Source: Nocardia arizonensis (GTDB taxonomy: Bacteria; Actinomycetota; Actinomycetes; Mycobacteriales; Mycobacteriaceae). From it: DNA of 64,000 nucleotides. Made by a program: the position numbers and the translations under genes. The stretch lies in assembly GCF_001310275.1 (NCBI RefSeq), contig NZ_LGYZ01000092.1, forward strand, positions 1-64,000. The letters are read 5' to 3'. Under the pieces are notes generated by a model that was given only the letters and a program-made list of their open reading frames with translations, ran no database searches and was not told the origin of the DNA. Positions 36,276 to 45,724 of the stretch are shown piece by piece; position 1 is the first letter of the stretch; every line of letters begins with the position of its first letter.

Positions 36276-37211
36276 TCAGTTCCAGTCGCCCTGGCCGTCG
36301 GCGGTGCTGAGGGTGCCGCCGGAGGTGTTCACCACGATCACCGGATCGCCCTTGCGGGTGTTCTCCATGAACCAGCGGGCGTTGTCGGTGCTCACGTTCA
36401 GGCAGCCGTGGCTGGCGTTGGACACGCCCTGCTGCGCCACCGACCACGGGGCCGCGTGCACGAAGATGCCGCTGTTGGACAGGCGGGTGGCGTACTCGAC
36501 GTCGATCTTGTAGCCCTCGGGATCGGTGACGGGCACGCCGTAGGTGGACGAGTCCATCACCATCTTGCGCAACTGCTCGCCGACGTAGTAGATGCCGTTG
36601 GGGGTCTCGTGCTTGGTCTTGCCCATCGAGGTGGGCATCTCCTTCACCACCTCGCCGTTACGGGTGATGGTGATGGTGTGGGTGTTGTCGTCGGCGGTGC
36701 TGACCAGCGCGTCGCCGATGCGGAAGGAACTGGTGGTACCGCCCGCCTCGACCTTGACATCGGTGTTGTCCGGCCAGAAGTCGTTGGGCCGCCAGCGCAC
36801 CTGCTTGTCGCCGCGCCAGGTGAAATGACCGGGGGCGGGCTTGGAGGAGGTGATCTTGATGGCGCGCTCGGCGGCGGCCTGATCGGCGATCGGTTCCTTG
36901 AAGTTGATGATGATCGGCTGCGCCACGCCGACGGTCTCACCGTCGGCGATATTGATGTTCGGCGGGGCGAAGTCGGCACGCGGCGGGGTCGGGTCGGTCG
37001 CGGCGCCCGCGCCGGATGAGGAGGAGCCCGAGCCGATGCCGGGCAGTGCGGGTTCGGCCTGCGCGGGTGCGACGATCAGGGCGCCTGCCGCCGCGATCGC
37101 CGCCGACAATAGAACGCCGCGACCGATCCGACGGGTGGCGCGTCCGCCCGTGGGGGCGGCGGTCGACGGCATTCTCTTGTGGAAAGCGACATGCATAGGT
37201 TTCTCGTCCAT
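36276..37211 (-). CDS. L,D-transpeptidase
   Basis: A 311-residue enzyme that makes 3-3 cross-links in peptidoglycan. Layout: an N-terminal signal or membrane anchor (about 28-50), a Ser/Gly-rich linker, an immunoglobulin-like domain (about 80-170) and a YkuD catalytic domain (about 175-300). The catalytic motif is SHGCLN with Cys270, with His252 and His268 also in place. This is the LdtMt2-type plan of mycolic-acid bacteria. The ATG at 37211 follows GGGAGTAGGAA. It stands alone and is closed by a strong terminator. Confidence 0.93.
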   Translation of the reverse strand: MDEKPMHVAFHKRMPSTAAPTGGRATRRIGRGVLLSAAIAAAGALIVAPAQAEPALPGIGSGSSSSGAGAATDPTPPRADFAPPNINIADGETVGVAQPIIINFKEPIADQAAAERAIKITSSKPAPGHFTWRGDKQVRWRPNDFWPDNTDVKVEAGGTTSSFRIGDALVSTADDNTHTITITRNGEVVKEMPTSMGKTKHETPNGIYYVGEQLRKMVMDSSTYGVPVTDPEGYKIDVEYATRLSNSGIFVHAAPWSVAQQGVSNASHGCLNVSTDNARWFMENTRKGDPVIVVNTSGGTLSTADGQGDWN

Positions 37212-37549
37212 TTCCTACTCCCGCGCGCGTTCGAGGCGCGCGACGGGGATATTTCATCGGCGTGGAGCCTGCGAAAGCGCTCACGGGTACTGGCGCGGGG
37301 GCTCGCGAGAACACGGCCCCACGGATACATCGCCCCGACCCTCGTCTTTCCTACCGTCCGTGCGGACCGGAAGCCAGCGCCCGCCGGGATTGATGCAGGG
37401 TGACTATCGTCTGTGGTCTGTCGCACATATCTCGTTGAGCCGGGCGGACTTTGGGGAAAGTGCCCGGTCGGGTCGGCAACTCGGTGTCCGGCGAGCAAAC
37501 CTGCGGTCCGTCCGGTTTCGCTGGTACCCAAACGGATTCGTGACCGAAA
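37212..37549. other. 338-bp intergenic region upstream of the L,D-transpeptidase gene
   Basis: The region separates the P450 stop from the transpeptidase start, both on the minus strand, so it should hold the transpeptidase promoter and a long leader. I looked for a cyclic-di-AMP riboswitch, which precedes some wall-remodelling genes, and could not recognise its conserved core. No other structure is convincing. Confidence 0.5.
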
Positions 37550-38899
37550 TCACGCGACAACGTCGAATGGGATTCCACGATGCGGACCCGTCGCGATGTT
37601 GTGCGGCACCGTGAGCGGCAGTCTGCCCCGCGCGTCCCGTGGCGTCAGTGCGAGTCGGACCCGGCCGAGGATCGTGGCGAGCACGATCCGCAGCTCGTAA
37701 TCCGCCAGCGTCGCGCCGACGCAACGGCGGTGCCCGCCGCCGAACGGCGCGTACTCGAACGGGCCGTAGCGGCGCTCGAGGAAGCGCTCCGGCCGGAACC
37801 GCCGCGGGTCCGACCACACGTCGCGATCCGAATGCAGCAAGGGCACCGTGACCCCGACGATGTCACCCGCCGACAGCGCCACCCCGCGGATCGCCAACGG
37901 GCCGGTGAGCTGTCGCAGCACGATCGGCACGGGCGGATGCAGCCGCAGCGTCTCCTGACAGACCGCGTCCAGGTAGGGCAGCGCCGCCATCTCCGTCGGA
38001 TCGGCACCCGTACCGAGTTCGCGGATCTCCGCGCGCAACCGGGCGAGCGCCGACGGATTGCGATGCAGATGCAACAGCGCCCACACCAGGCTGGTCGCGG
38101 TCGTCTCGTGCCCGGCCACGATCAGGGTGCGCACCTGATCGCACAACTCGTCGTCGGATATCGCGGCGCCGTCCGCGCGGCGGGCCGCGAGCAGGGTGGC
38201 GAGTATGTCGGTGTCCCCGGGCCGCGCTGTCTCCCGTCGGTACGCGATATCGGCGCGGATGAGCCGGTCGAGCCGTTCGCGGGCGGCGCGGAAGCGGTCC
38301 CACGGCGTCTGGCCGAAGGCACCCATACGCAGCGCGGGCACGAGCATGAGCGGGGCGGAGAATGCGTCGAGGAAGTCGGTGACGGCGGCGGCGTAGTCGT
38401 CGCGGCGGGCGATGTCGTCGCCGCCGAAGACCGCACCGAGGATCACGCGCAAGGTGATCGCCCGCGCCGCCGCCCGCGAGTCGACGCGCGCGCCCGGTCG
38501 CCAGGACTCCGCGCGCCCGATCTCGTCGAGGGCCGAATCCCGGATTACGCGCCCGAGCTCGCGCACCCGCGCCCGGTGGAAGGCGGGGGTGAGCAGCGCC
38601 CGGTCGGCGCGGTGCCGCTCACCCGAGGAGAGGATGAGCGAGGCGCTGCCGACCAACGGTTCGATCGGATTCGGCCGCGGCGGCTCCAGCAACTCGACCG
38701 GTGCGCGGAACACTTCGGCCGCACCGGCGGGCGTGCCGGTGAACAGCGCCGCCCCGAGACCGGGGAACCGCACGTAGAACGGATCGCCCTCCCTCGACCG
38801 CCGCCACCGGAAGTAGCTGTCGAAATCGACACCGGCGGCCAGCGCGTGCAGTGCGACCAGACGCGGCGGGCGCGGGGGCGGCGGAGCAACGATATCCAT
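37550..38899 (-). CDS. Cytochrome P450
   Basis: A 449-residue P450 monooxygenase. The oxygen-binding I-helix motif AGHETTA, the K-helix ETLR and the heme-ligand loop FGGGHRRCVG (Cys near 393) are all intact. It has no membrane anchor, as usual for bacterial soluble P450s. No ferredoxin or ferredoxin reductase gene lies next to it, so electrons must come from elsewhere. The substrate cannot be predicted. I chose the ATG at 38899 (MDIVAPPPPR), preceded by GGGGGT; an upstream start at 38986 would add 29 unconserved residues. Confidence 0.92.
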   Translation of the reverse strand: MDIVAPPPPRPPRLVALHALAAGVDFDSYFRWRRSREGDPFYVRFPGLGAALFTGTPAGAAEVFRAPVELLEPPRPNPIEPLVGSASLILSSGERHRADRALLTPAFHRARVRELGRVIRDSALDEIGRAESWRPGARVDSRAAARAITLRVILGAVFGGDDIARRDDYAAAVTDFLDAFSAPLMLVPALRMGAFGQTPWDRFRAARERLDRLIRADIAYRRETARPGDTDILATLLAARRADGAAISDDELCDQVRTLIVAGHETTATSLVWALLHLHRNPSALARLRAEIRELGTGADPTEMAALPYLDAVCQETLRLHPPVPIVLRQLTGPLAIRGVALSAGDIVGVTVPLLHSDRDVWSDPRRFRPERFLERRYGPFEYAPFGGGHRRCVGATLADYELRIVLATILGRVRLALTPRDARGRLPLTVPHNIATGPHRGIPFDVVA

Positions 38900-39055
38900 A
38901 CCCCCATCTACGAACGGCGCCGCCGCGAGGTTCGACTCGACGGCCCTGTTAACGATGGTGTATGCATTGCTGGATATTCCATGCAAGGTAGGTCAACTTC
39001 GGATTCTCACGGGGGTGTTTGAGTTCGGAGCGTTACAGCTCGGGAGGACTGTTTC

Positions 39056-39688
39056 GTGTCTCGTCACAAGCTCATCGGTAGGTTCGCGCTGGGTATCGGC
39101 GCCGTCGCCGCGGTGGCGGCCCTGGTGGTCGGATGCAGTTCCACCATCGACGGCACCGCGCAGCCCGCGATCGACAACGGCACCATCGACGCGGTGACCA
39201 CGAGCACACCGAAGACCTCGGTGCCGCGCTCGTCCACGTCCCGGCCCACCTCGGGCCGTCCCACCACAACCGCCCGCGGTGGCAACACCGATTTCCAGGC
39301 CAATGTCGGCGACTGCGTGACCCTCGGCGGCACCACAAGCAACGCCACCATCACCAAGGCGTCCTGCGGCAGTCGCGCCTCCAACTACAAGGTCGTCGCC
39401 AAGGCCCCGACCAGTTCGGCCTGCGTCGGCGACCGCGACAACTACTACGCCGAAACGCTCAACGGCGTCGAACAGGGCGCGCTGTGCCTCGACATCGACT
39501 GGGTGGTCGGCGGCTGCATGGACGTCGGCGGCGACGACCCCAAGCGCATCGACTGCTCCGAGCACGGCGTGCAGCCGATCAGGGTGGTCAATATCCAGCA
39601 GAACTCCTCCGATCCGGGCGCGTGCTCGACCGGCACCGGCTTCACCTACAAGGAGCGCAGGTTCGTGGTGTGCGTCGAGGAGATCTGA
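39056..39688 (+). CDS. LppU-like lipoprotein
   Basis: A 210-residue lipoprotein: signal sequence with lipobox LVVGC (Cys27), a Thr/Ser/Pro-rich linker (about 40-80) and a C-terminal domain with eight or so Cys residues spaced for disulfides. This matches the LppU/SCO3897 family of secreted actinobacterial lipoproteins of unknown role. The GTG start is preceded by GGGAGG. It is divergent from the P450 gene with about 156 bp between starts. Confidence 0.8.
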   Translation: MSRHKLIGRFALGIGAVAAVAALVVGCSSTIDGTAQPAIDNGTIDAVTTSTPKTSVPRSSTSRPTSGRPTTTARGGNTDFQANVGDCVTLGGTTSNATITKASCGSRASNYKVVAKAPTSSACVGDRDNYYAETLNGVEQGALCLDIDWVVGGCMDVGGDDPKRIDCSEHGVQPIRVVNIQQNSSDPGACSTGTGFTYKERRFVVCVEEI

Positions 39689-39737
39689 GTCCCTCGCTCC
39701 GGTGTCCCCGGCCGGTCCGGGCCGCTAGTTTGGAGCG

Positions 39738-41255
39738 GTGAGCGGCACCGCGCAGCTACCTCGGCTCGGTTCGGCGCGGGGGCGCTGGATACTGCTGGCG
39801 ACGATCCTCGGATCGTCGGTGGCCTCCCTGGACGCCACCGTGGTCAATATCGCGCTCCCGCGGATCGGCGAATCGCTCGGCACCGATGTGGCGGGTCTGC
39901 AATGGACGCTCAACGGCTACACCCTGACGCTGGCCTCGTTCATCCTGCTCGGCGGTTCGCTCGGCGACAAACTGGGCAGGCGCAAGGTCTTCGTGTTGGG
40001 CGCGGTCGGATTCGCGCTGGCATCGGTGCTCTGCGGCGCGGCGGTGAATATCGAGATGCTCGTACTCGCCCGGCTCGCGCAGGGCGTCGCGGGCGCGCTG
40101 CTCACCCCCGGCAGTCTCGCGCTGATCTCCTCCTCCATCGATGACCGTGACCGGGGCGCGGCCATCGGGCTGTGGTCGGGGTTCGGCGGGATCGCGGGTG
40201 CGCTCGGCCCCATGCTCGGCGGCTGGCTGATCGATGTCGGCGGCTGGCAGTCGGTCTTCTTCATCAATGTGCCGCTGGTGTCCGTCGTGGTGGCCGTGGC
40301 GATGCGGCATGTGCCGGAGAGCCGCGATCCCGACGCGACGGCGCGGCTGGACGTTCCCGGCGCGGTCGTGGTCGCCCTCGCGCTCGGCGCGCTGACCTTC
40401 GGGCTCATCGACGCGATCGCGGCGCTGATCGTCGTCGGCGTCGTGCTGCTCGCGCTGTTCGTGGTGATCGAGGTGCGCAGCGACCATCCCCTCGTGCCGC
40501 CCTCGCTATTCGCGGGAACCTTCCACGCCGCACCGGGAACCGGCGGGCGGGTGTTCACGGCCGCGAATCTGGTCACGTTGGCGGTCTACGCGGCGCTCGG
40601 CGGGGTTTTCTTCCTGCTGGTGCTGGAATTGCAGCTGGTGGCAGGCTATTCGCCGCTACTGTCAGGGCTGGCGACGGTGCCGATCACGCTGATCATGCTG
40701 GCGCTGTCCGCGCCCGCGGGCCGGTGGGCGCAGGCGCACGGGCCGCGGCTGCCGATGACGGTCGGCCCGCTGCTGGCCGCCGCCGGACTCGTACTGCTGA
40801 CGTGGATCGGCGCCGACAGCCGCTATCCGGTCGATGTGCTGCCCGGCGTCCTCGTCTTCGGACTCGGGCTCTCGGTACTGGTCGCACCGCTCACCGGCGC
40901 GGTGCTCGGCGCGGTGCCCGCGAGCGAGGCCGGTATCGCCTCCGGGGTGAACAACGCCGTCGCCAGGACCGCGCAGTTGCTCGCCGTCGCGGCGCTGCCC
41001 GGTCTGGCCGGACTGGCGGGCGCGCTGAGCGATCCGGTCGCCTTCGACGCCGGATTCGAGACGGCCATGTGTATCTGCGCCGGACTCTTGGTCACCGGGT
41101 CCGCCCTGGCGGCGGGACTGCTGCGCACTCCGCGCCGGGCGCCCGAACCGGACCGTGCGGACTGCCTGCCGCAGTGCGGGATGACCGGCCCGGCGCTGTC
41201 CCCCGCCGCGCACGCCGAACCGGAGGTCCCGGAGGCCCCTGAACAAGCCCCCTGA
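39738..41255 (+). CDS. DHA2-family MFS drug/proton antiporter
   Basis: A 505-residue transporter with 14 predicted membrane helices. The family motif in the first loop is GDKLGRRKVF, and helix 1 begins SSVASLDATVVNIALPRIG, a hallmark of EmrB/QacA exporters. The C-terminal 35 residues form a Pro-rich cytoplasmic tail. It probably exports toxic organic compounds; the substrate is unknown. GTG start, 49 bp after the lipoprotein. Confidence 0.92.
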   Translation: MSGTAQLPRLGSARGRWILLATILGSSVASLDATVVNIALPRIGESLGTDVAGLQWTLNGYTLTLASFILLGGSLGDKLGRRKVFVLGAVGFALASVLCGAAVNIEMLVLARLAQGVAGALLTPGSLALISSSIDDRDRGAAIGLWSGFGGIAGALGPMLGGWLIDVGGWQSVFFINVPLVSVVVAVAMRHVPESRDPDATARLDVPGAVVVALALGALTFGLIDAIAALIVVGVVLLALFVVIEVRSDHPLVPPSLFAGTFHAAPGTGGRVFTAANLVTLAVYAALGGVFFLLVLELQLVAGYSPLLSGLATVPITLIMLALSAPAGRWAQAHGPRLPMTVGPLLAAAGLVLLTWIGADSRYPVDVLPGVLVFGLGLSVLVAPLTGAVLGAVPASEAGIASGVNNAVARTAQLLAVAALPGLAGLAGALSDPVAFDAGFETAMCICAGLLVTGSALAAGLLRTPRRAPEPDRADCLPQCGMTGPALSPAAHAEPEVPEAPEQAP

Positions 41256-41309
41256 ACACGGTCATGCACGAAATACGGGCTTTTCGAAGACAACTTTCCC
41301 GAAGACAGC

Positions 41310-41338
41310 GGGAGCGGGCGCTCCCGGCGCCCGCTCCC
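41310..41338. terminator. Hairpin between convergent exporter and protease genes
   Basis: GGGAGCGGGCG (41310-41320) and CGCCCGCTCCC (41328-41338) pair perfectly over a seven-base loop. It lies between the two stop codons and can serve both directions. Confidence 0.75.
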
Positions 41339-41368
41339 ACGGAAATCGCTATCGATCGAATACGTCGG

Positions 41369-42034
41369 CTAGATGGGTCGGAAGCCCGCGCCGACGCCGC
41401 CGCGCGCGTTCAGGTCGCCGATGATCGAACTCATATTGGTGCCGACCTCGGGGCCGAAGCAGGCGATCGCCAGATAGGCGTTCACCATGCCGACCAGTGT
41501 GGTGCCGACCACGACCGGTGCGCCGGAGTCGCCCTCCACCACGCACATCTGACTCCAGGTCTCCATATTGGTCCCGAAGACGTCGCCCCAGGCGAGGCCG
41601 CAGGTGTTGCCGGTGGTCCGGCCTTCCTTGCACACGATCGCCGGGAACTGGGCGGGTCCGCCGATCCCGGTGATGGTCACGTTGCCGACACGGTTGACCG
41701 GGACGATCGAACCCGGGTCGAACTGGATGACGGCGTAGTCGAGTTCGTGGTTGGAGTAGACGAATCGCCCGATCTGCCCCGCGCCGCGATCGGCCTCGGC
41801 GTACACCTGCGCGCCCGGATCGCCGCAATGGCCGGCGGTGAGTCCCATCAGCCGACCCGCGCCGTCGTATCCGACCGTGGTGACCGTGCATTCGTACTGG
41901 TTGTCGATGATGATGCCGGAACCACCGCCGATCACCGGCGGACCCGCGGCGTCCGCGGTGCCGGCACCGAGCAGTGCCGCGCCGAGGGCTACGGCGAAGA
42001 CGGCATTGGCCGCCTTGGCGAGTTTGCTGAACAT
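41369..42034 (-). CDS. Secreted chymotrypsin-like serine protease
   Basis: A 221-residue precursor with a signal peptide (about 1-30, cleavage near TADAA). The catalytic triad is visible: His69 in TAGHC, Asp99 in LDYAV and Ser170 in GDSGAP. Four Cys in the mature part can form the usual disulfides. The compact size is typical of actinobacterial S1 proteases without a long propeptide, so activation may be simple. The ATG at 42034 has GGAGGGAC in front; the longer open frame to 42145 is not supported. Confidence 0.9.
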   Translation of the reverse strand: MFSKLAKAANAVFAVALGAALLGAGTADAAGPPVIGGGSGIIIDNQYECTVTTVGYDGAGRLMGLTAGHCGDPGAQVYAEADRGAGQIGRFVYSNHELDYAVIQFDPGSIVPVNRVGNVTITGIGGPAQFPAIVCKEGRTTGNTCGLAWGDVFGTNMETWSQMCVVEGDSGAPVVVGTTLVGMVNAYLAIACFGPEVGTNMSSIIGDLNARGGVGAGFRPI

Positions 42035-42510
42035 GTCCCTCCAGATGTCGGAAGTCCGCACGATATCAATCTGTCGCACCCATCGTGTCAGTATTCGGTC
42101 TCGGGCGCGTCTCGGTCCGACGCGGTGCCGCTCACGAAGTGGCATAGCAAGGCACTATCAAAGTGGCGGCGGACGCGCCGCAGTTTGTGTTTCGGAGACA
42201 AGCCGTTACCCGATAATTGTGGCCGGAAAACATGAGAAGTTTTGGATGAATGAATTCCGAGTAATTGGCTGGAGAAAGTCCTGGAATGCCCTGATGGAAC
42301 CGGTTTCCTGTAGGTTCTGCCAGGATTCGACACCCCGAATTTGGGCCTTGTCCCAAGGTCAGCGCGTTGTGCCTTTGTGATAACGACATAGTGACATCCA
42401 TCTATGACTGCAATCACACAGGGATGATGTGTTCTCGCTTACTACGTAGTAAGGTGCCTCAAGCAAACAAGTCGTCGGGGCAGCCAACCGGCGTCGAGAG
42501 GGGTTAGCCA
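42035..42510. other. 476-bp regulatory region between the protease gene and the mce operon
   Basis: The protease and yrbEA genes diverge from this region, so it must hold both promoters. It is less GC-rich than its surroundings and contains the palindrome at 42438-42453. No open frame here looks coding and no tRNA-like cloverleaf was seen. Confidence 0.7.
42438..42453. promoter_or_regulatory. Perfect 16-bp palindrome upstream of the mce operon
   Basis: CTTACTACGTAGTAAG is a perfect inverted repeat without a spacer, 57 bp before the yrbEA start. The position and symmetry suggest an operator for a dimeric repressor of the operon. It does not match the KstR or KstR2 motifs that I know. Confidence 0.7.
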
Positions 42511-43365
42511 GTGCAGTCGACCAAGAGTCCACCCGCGGGATCACGGTTAGGTGATGCGGTCGATTGGACGAAGGCGTATTGGGAGGATCACCCCAAACGG
42601 TCGCTGGAGACCTTCGGTAGGCAGATCACGATGGGTTTCGCCGCCGTCGCCGAACTCTTCGTCGCGATCTTCCGCAGGCGCTTTCCGTTCGCGGAGTTCG
42701 TCCGGCAGTGCGCGTTCATGGCGAACGTCGCCGCCGCGCCCACTCTGCTGGTCGCCATCCCCATCGGCGTCATCGTCTCGATCCAGGTCGGCGCCGTCGC
42801 CGGACAGGTCGGCGCGACCTCCTTCATCGGCGCGGCCAACGGCCTCGGCATCATCCAGCAGGGCGCGCCGCTGGTCACCTCGCTCATGATCGCGGGCGCC
42901 GTCGGCTCGGCCATTTGCGCCGACCTCGGCTCGCGCACCATCCGCGAGGAGATCGACGCGATGAAGGTCATGGGCGTCGACCCGCTGCGTCGGCTGGTGG
43001 CGCCGCGGCTGGGCGCGGCCATGCTGGTCAGCGTCCTGCTCTGCGGTTTCGTCGTCTTCGTCGGCTTCCTGACCGGCTACATCTTCAACATCTTCGCCCA
43101 GGGCGGCACCCCGGGCTCCTACGTCGGAACCTTCTCCTCGTTCGCGGTGACCCGCGACCTGCTCGTCGCGCTGGTGAAGTCACTGATCTTCGGACTGCTG
43201 GCCGCAATCATCGCCTGCGATACCGGTCTGAACACCCGCGGCGGACCCGGCGGCGTCGCCAACTCGGTGAACTCGGCGGTGGTCAGCTCCGCCATCATGT
43301 TGTTCGGCGTGAACCTGATCATCACCCAGGTCTACAACGCACTGTTTCCCCCACAGGTGGTCTGA
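42511..43365 (+). CDS. yrbEA: YrbE-family ABC permease (mce operon, A)
   Basis: A 284-residue MlaE/YrbE permease with about six membrane helices and the family motif IREEIDAMKVMGVDP near residue 145. With YrbEB it forms the inner-membrane part of a lipid importer that works with a distant MceG-type ATPase. It opens the operon with a GTG start; GAGAGGGG lies before it. Confidence 0.94.
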   Translation: MQSTKSPPAGSRLGDAVDWTKAYWEDHPKRSLETFGRQITMGFAAVAELFVAIFRRRFPFAEFVRQCAFMANVAAAPTLLVAIPIGVIVSIQVGAVAGQVGATSFIGAANGLGIIQQGAPLVTSLMIAGAVGSAICADLGSRTIREEIDAMKVMGVDPLRRLVAPRLGAAMLVSVLLCGFVVFVGFLTGYIFNIFAQGGTPGSYVGTFSSFAVTRDLLVALVKSLIFGLLAAIIACDTGLNTRGGPGGVANSVNSAVVSSAIMLFGVNLIITQVYNALFPPQVV

Positions 43366-43368
43366 GCC

Positions 43369-44232
43369 GTGTCATCGACTTATGTCCCGCCGCTGCTGCG
43401 GCCACTCAACGCGCTCAAACGCACGGCGAACGCACCGATGGACATACTGGTCCGGCTGGGCCACCAGGTGTTCTTCTTCCTGCGCTCGATCGGCTCGATT
43501 CCGCTGGCGCTGCGCCACTACCCCAAGGAGGTGTGGCGGCTGCTGTCCGATGTCACCTGGGGTAACGGAAATCTGGTCGTCGGCGGCGGCACCATCGGCG
43601 TCGTGGCGATCCTGAGCGCCTTCGGCGGTATGACCGTCGGCATCCAGGGCCACACCTCGCTCAACCTGCTCGGCCTGAGTCCGATCACCGGCGCGATCTC
43701 GGCATTCGCGACCACCCGCGAACTCGGTCCGCTGCTCGCGTCGCTGGCCTTCGCGGCGCAGGCGGGCTGCCGGTTCACCGCCCAGCTCGGCGCCATGCGC
43801 ATCTCCGAGGAGATCGACGCGCTCGAATCGATCGCCATCCGGCCGCTGCCCTATCTGGTCAGCACCAGGATCTTCGCGGCGATCGTTGCCATCGTCCCGC
43901 TCTACTGCCTGGGTCTGGCGCTGGCCTATATCTCCTGCTCGGCCACCGTGCAGCTGATCGGCGGCACCGCCTCGGGCACCTACCAGCACTACTTCTACCA
44001 ATTCCTCGTACCGACCGACGTGCTCTACTCGCTGCTCAAGGCGATCTTGTTCGTCGCGATCACCACGTTCATCCAGTGCTACTACGGGTTCTTCGCCTCG
44101 GGTGGCCCCGAGGGCGTCGGTGTCGCGGCCGGGCGGGCGATCAAGATGTGCATCATCCTGGTCGTCTTCGCGGATCTGTTCATGACGTTGGCGATCTGGG
44201 GCGTTGACCCAGGCATCAGGATTTCCGGGTGA
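43369..44232 (+). CDS. yrbEB: YrbE-family ABC permease (mce operon, B)
   Basis: A 287-residue partner permease starting three bases after yrbEA (GTG). It has about six helices and the corresponding motif ISEEIDALESIAIRP. YrbEA/YrbEB heterodimers are the rule in Mce systems. Confidence 0.94.
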   Translation: MSSTYVPPLLRPLNALKRTANAPMDILVRLGHQVFFFLRSIGSIPLALRHYPKEVWRLLSDVTWGNGNLVVGGGTIGVVAILSAFGGMTVGIQGHTSLNLLGLSPITGAISAFATTRELGPLLASLAFAAQAGCRFTAQLGAMRISEEIDALESIAIRPLPYLVSTRIFAAIVAIVPLYCLGLALAYISCSATVQLIGGTASGTYQHYFYQFLVPTDVLYSLLKAILFVAITTFIQCYYGFFASGGPEGVGVAAGRAIKMCIILVVFADLFMTLAIWGVDPGIRISG

Positions 44233-44239
44233 GGCGACG

Positions 44240-45724
44240 ATGATTCTCGATCCGAGTGGGCGCGGACCCACCCAGCGGCAGCTGCTGATCGCGGGCGTGA
44301 GCGGACTGGTCGTGTTCAGCCTGGTGTTCGGCGTGCTGTACGCGCGCTATCAGGGCTACTTCGTACCGAAGGTCAGGGTGACCGCCAACCTCACCACCAC
44401 CGGTGACGGACTGCCGTCGAACGCCGACGTCAAATTCCGCGGCGTGCTGGTCGGCACCGTCGAGCAGGTCGAGGTCGCGGCCAAGGGCGAACTCCAGAAA
44501 ATCGGGATCGAGCTGAAACCCGAATTCGCGGGCGATATCCCGGCCAATGTCACCGCGCGGGTGGTGCCGAGCAACGTGTTCGCCGTCACCTCGGTCGAGT
44601 TGGTCTTCAACGGCCCCGCCGATCAGTACCTGCACGAGGGCTCGGTGATCGAGGAGGATCGCAGCGAGGGCACCATCGCGTTGCAGGACACCCTGACCGC
44701 GGTGCAGAAGGTGTTCGACAAGATCGACCCGATTCAGTTCGGCAGGGTGCTCGGCACCCTGTCGCAGGCGCTGGACGGCAGCGGCCGTCTGCCCGGTTCG
44801 ACCATCGAGCGGTTCGACCGCTGGCTGCTCGGTGTCGACGAGTCCATTCCCGATCTCGGTGTGCTGCTCGGTGACTTCGCCGCATCCCTGCACGCGCTGA
44901 ACCAGTCGGCGCCCGAACTGCTCGACGTGGTCGGCAGTTCGGTGCAGACCGCGCACACGGTCGTCGACCGGCGCGCGCAGTTGGTCCAGTTGCTCACCGG
45001 CGCGGGTAGCACCGTGGATACGGTCAACGATCTGTTCGCCCGCAACCCCGACGCGGGCAAGCAGGTCACCGCGGGCACCAGCGACACGATCGGCGCGATG
45101 GCCTCCGATCCGGCCTCGATCACCCAGGCCATCCTCAATCTCGGCGAAACGACCGCGAAGCTGAACACGGTATTCACCTGGGGGCCGAAGAAGCAGATGG
45201 TGTGGAATCTTGGCATCACCCTCACCCCGTACAAGCCGAACACCGTCGCGGACTGCCCGCGCTACGGCGATCTGGCCGGACCGAGCTGCTTCACCGCACC
45301 GGTCGAGGTCGAGCTCCCGCCGTTGCCGGAGAATCTGCGGCCGCGCAAGCTGAACTCGGCCGAAGGCCTGCCGCCGTTGGTTCCGATGGCCGGTCTGCCC
45401 CTGCTGCCGGGGCTGACCACGACCGCGATTCCGCTGCCCGCCGAATCCGCGGCCCCCAAGCCGTTCGCGGGCACGCCGCTGGAAGGTCTGTTCCCGCAGC
45501 TGCCGCCGATCTTCGGCGGCGCACAGCCCGCGGGTGACCAGCATCCCGCCGGCGGTGCGCCCGCCCCGGAAACCAAGCCCGCGGCGGCTCCGATCTCCTA
45601 CCGTGGTGAGGACGCGATGGCGCAACTGCTCGGCCGCAAACCGACCACCGCCGAGTACCTGTTGCTCAGCTCGATCATGGCGAATGGGACCGTGCGAGTG
45701 ACCGATGCCGGAGGCGGCCGATGA
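44240..45724 (+). CDS. mceA: Mce-family protein MceA
   Basis: A 494-residue Mce protein: one N-terminal membrane helix (about 17-38), an MCE/MlaD domain (about 44-125; VRVTANLTTTGDGLPSNADVKFRGV begins it), a long helical Cholesterol-binding-type region and a Pro-rich C-terminal tail (about 375-470). Six such proteins form the tube that carries lipid across the periplasm. The ATG at 44240 has GAGGCGAC before it; a start at 44204 lies inside yrbEB. It overlaps mceB by four bases. Confidence 0.92.
   Translation: MILDPSGRGPTQRQLLIAGVSGLVVFSLVFGVLYARYQGYFVPKVRVTANLTTTGDGLPSNADVKFRGVLVGTVEQVEVAAKGELQKIGIELKPEFAGDIPANVTARVVPSNVFAVTSVELVFNGPADQYLHEGSVIEEDRSEGTIALQDTLTAVQKVFDKIDPIQFGRVLGTLSQALDGSGRLPGSTIERFDRWLLGVDESIPDLGVLLGDFAASLHALNQSAPELLDVVGSSVQTAHTVVDRRAQLVQLLTGAGSTVDTVNDLFARNPDAGKQVTAGTSDTIGAMASDPASITQAILNLGETTAKLNTVFTWGPKKQMVWNLGITLTPYKPNTVADCPRYGDLAGPSCFTAPVEVELPPLPENLRPRKLNSAEGLPPLVPMAGLPLLPGLTTTAIPLPAESAAPKPFAGTPLEGLFPQLPPIFGGAQPAGDQHPAGGAPAPETKPAAAPISYRGEDAMAQLLGRKPTTAEYLLLSSIMANGTVRVTDAGGGR

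Noticed and set aside
37212..37549. Cyclic-di-AMP riboswitch before the L,D-transpeptidase gene
   Set aside because: The conserved core of the ydaO class could not be recognised.
42376..42418. CRP-type site (TGTGA and TCACA) upstream of the mce operon
   Set aside because: The half-sites are more than 30 bp apart instead of six.
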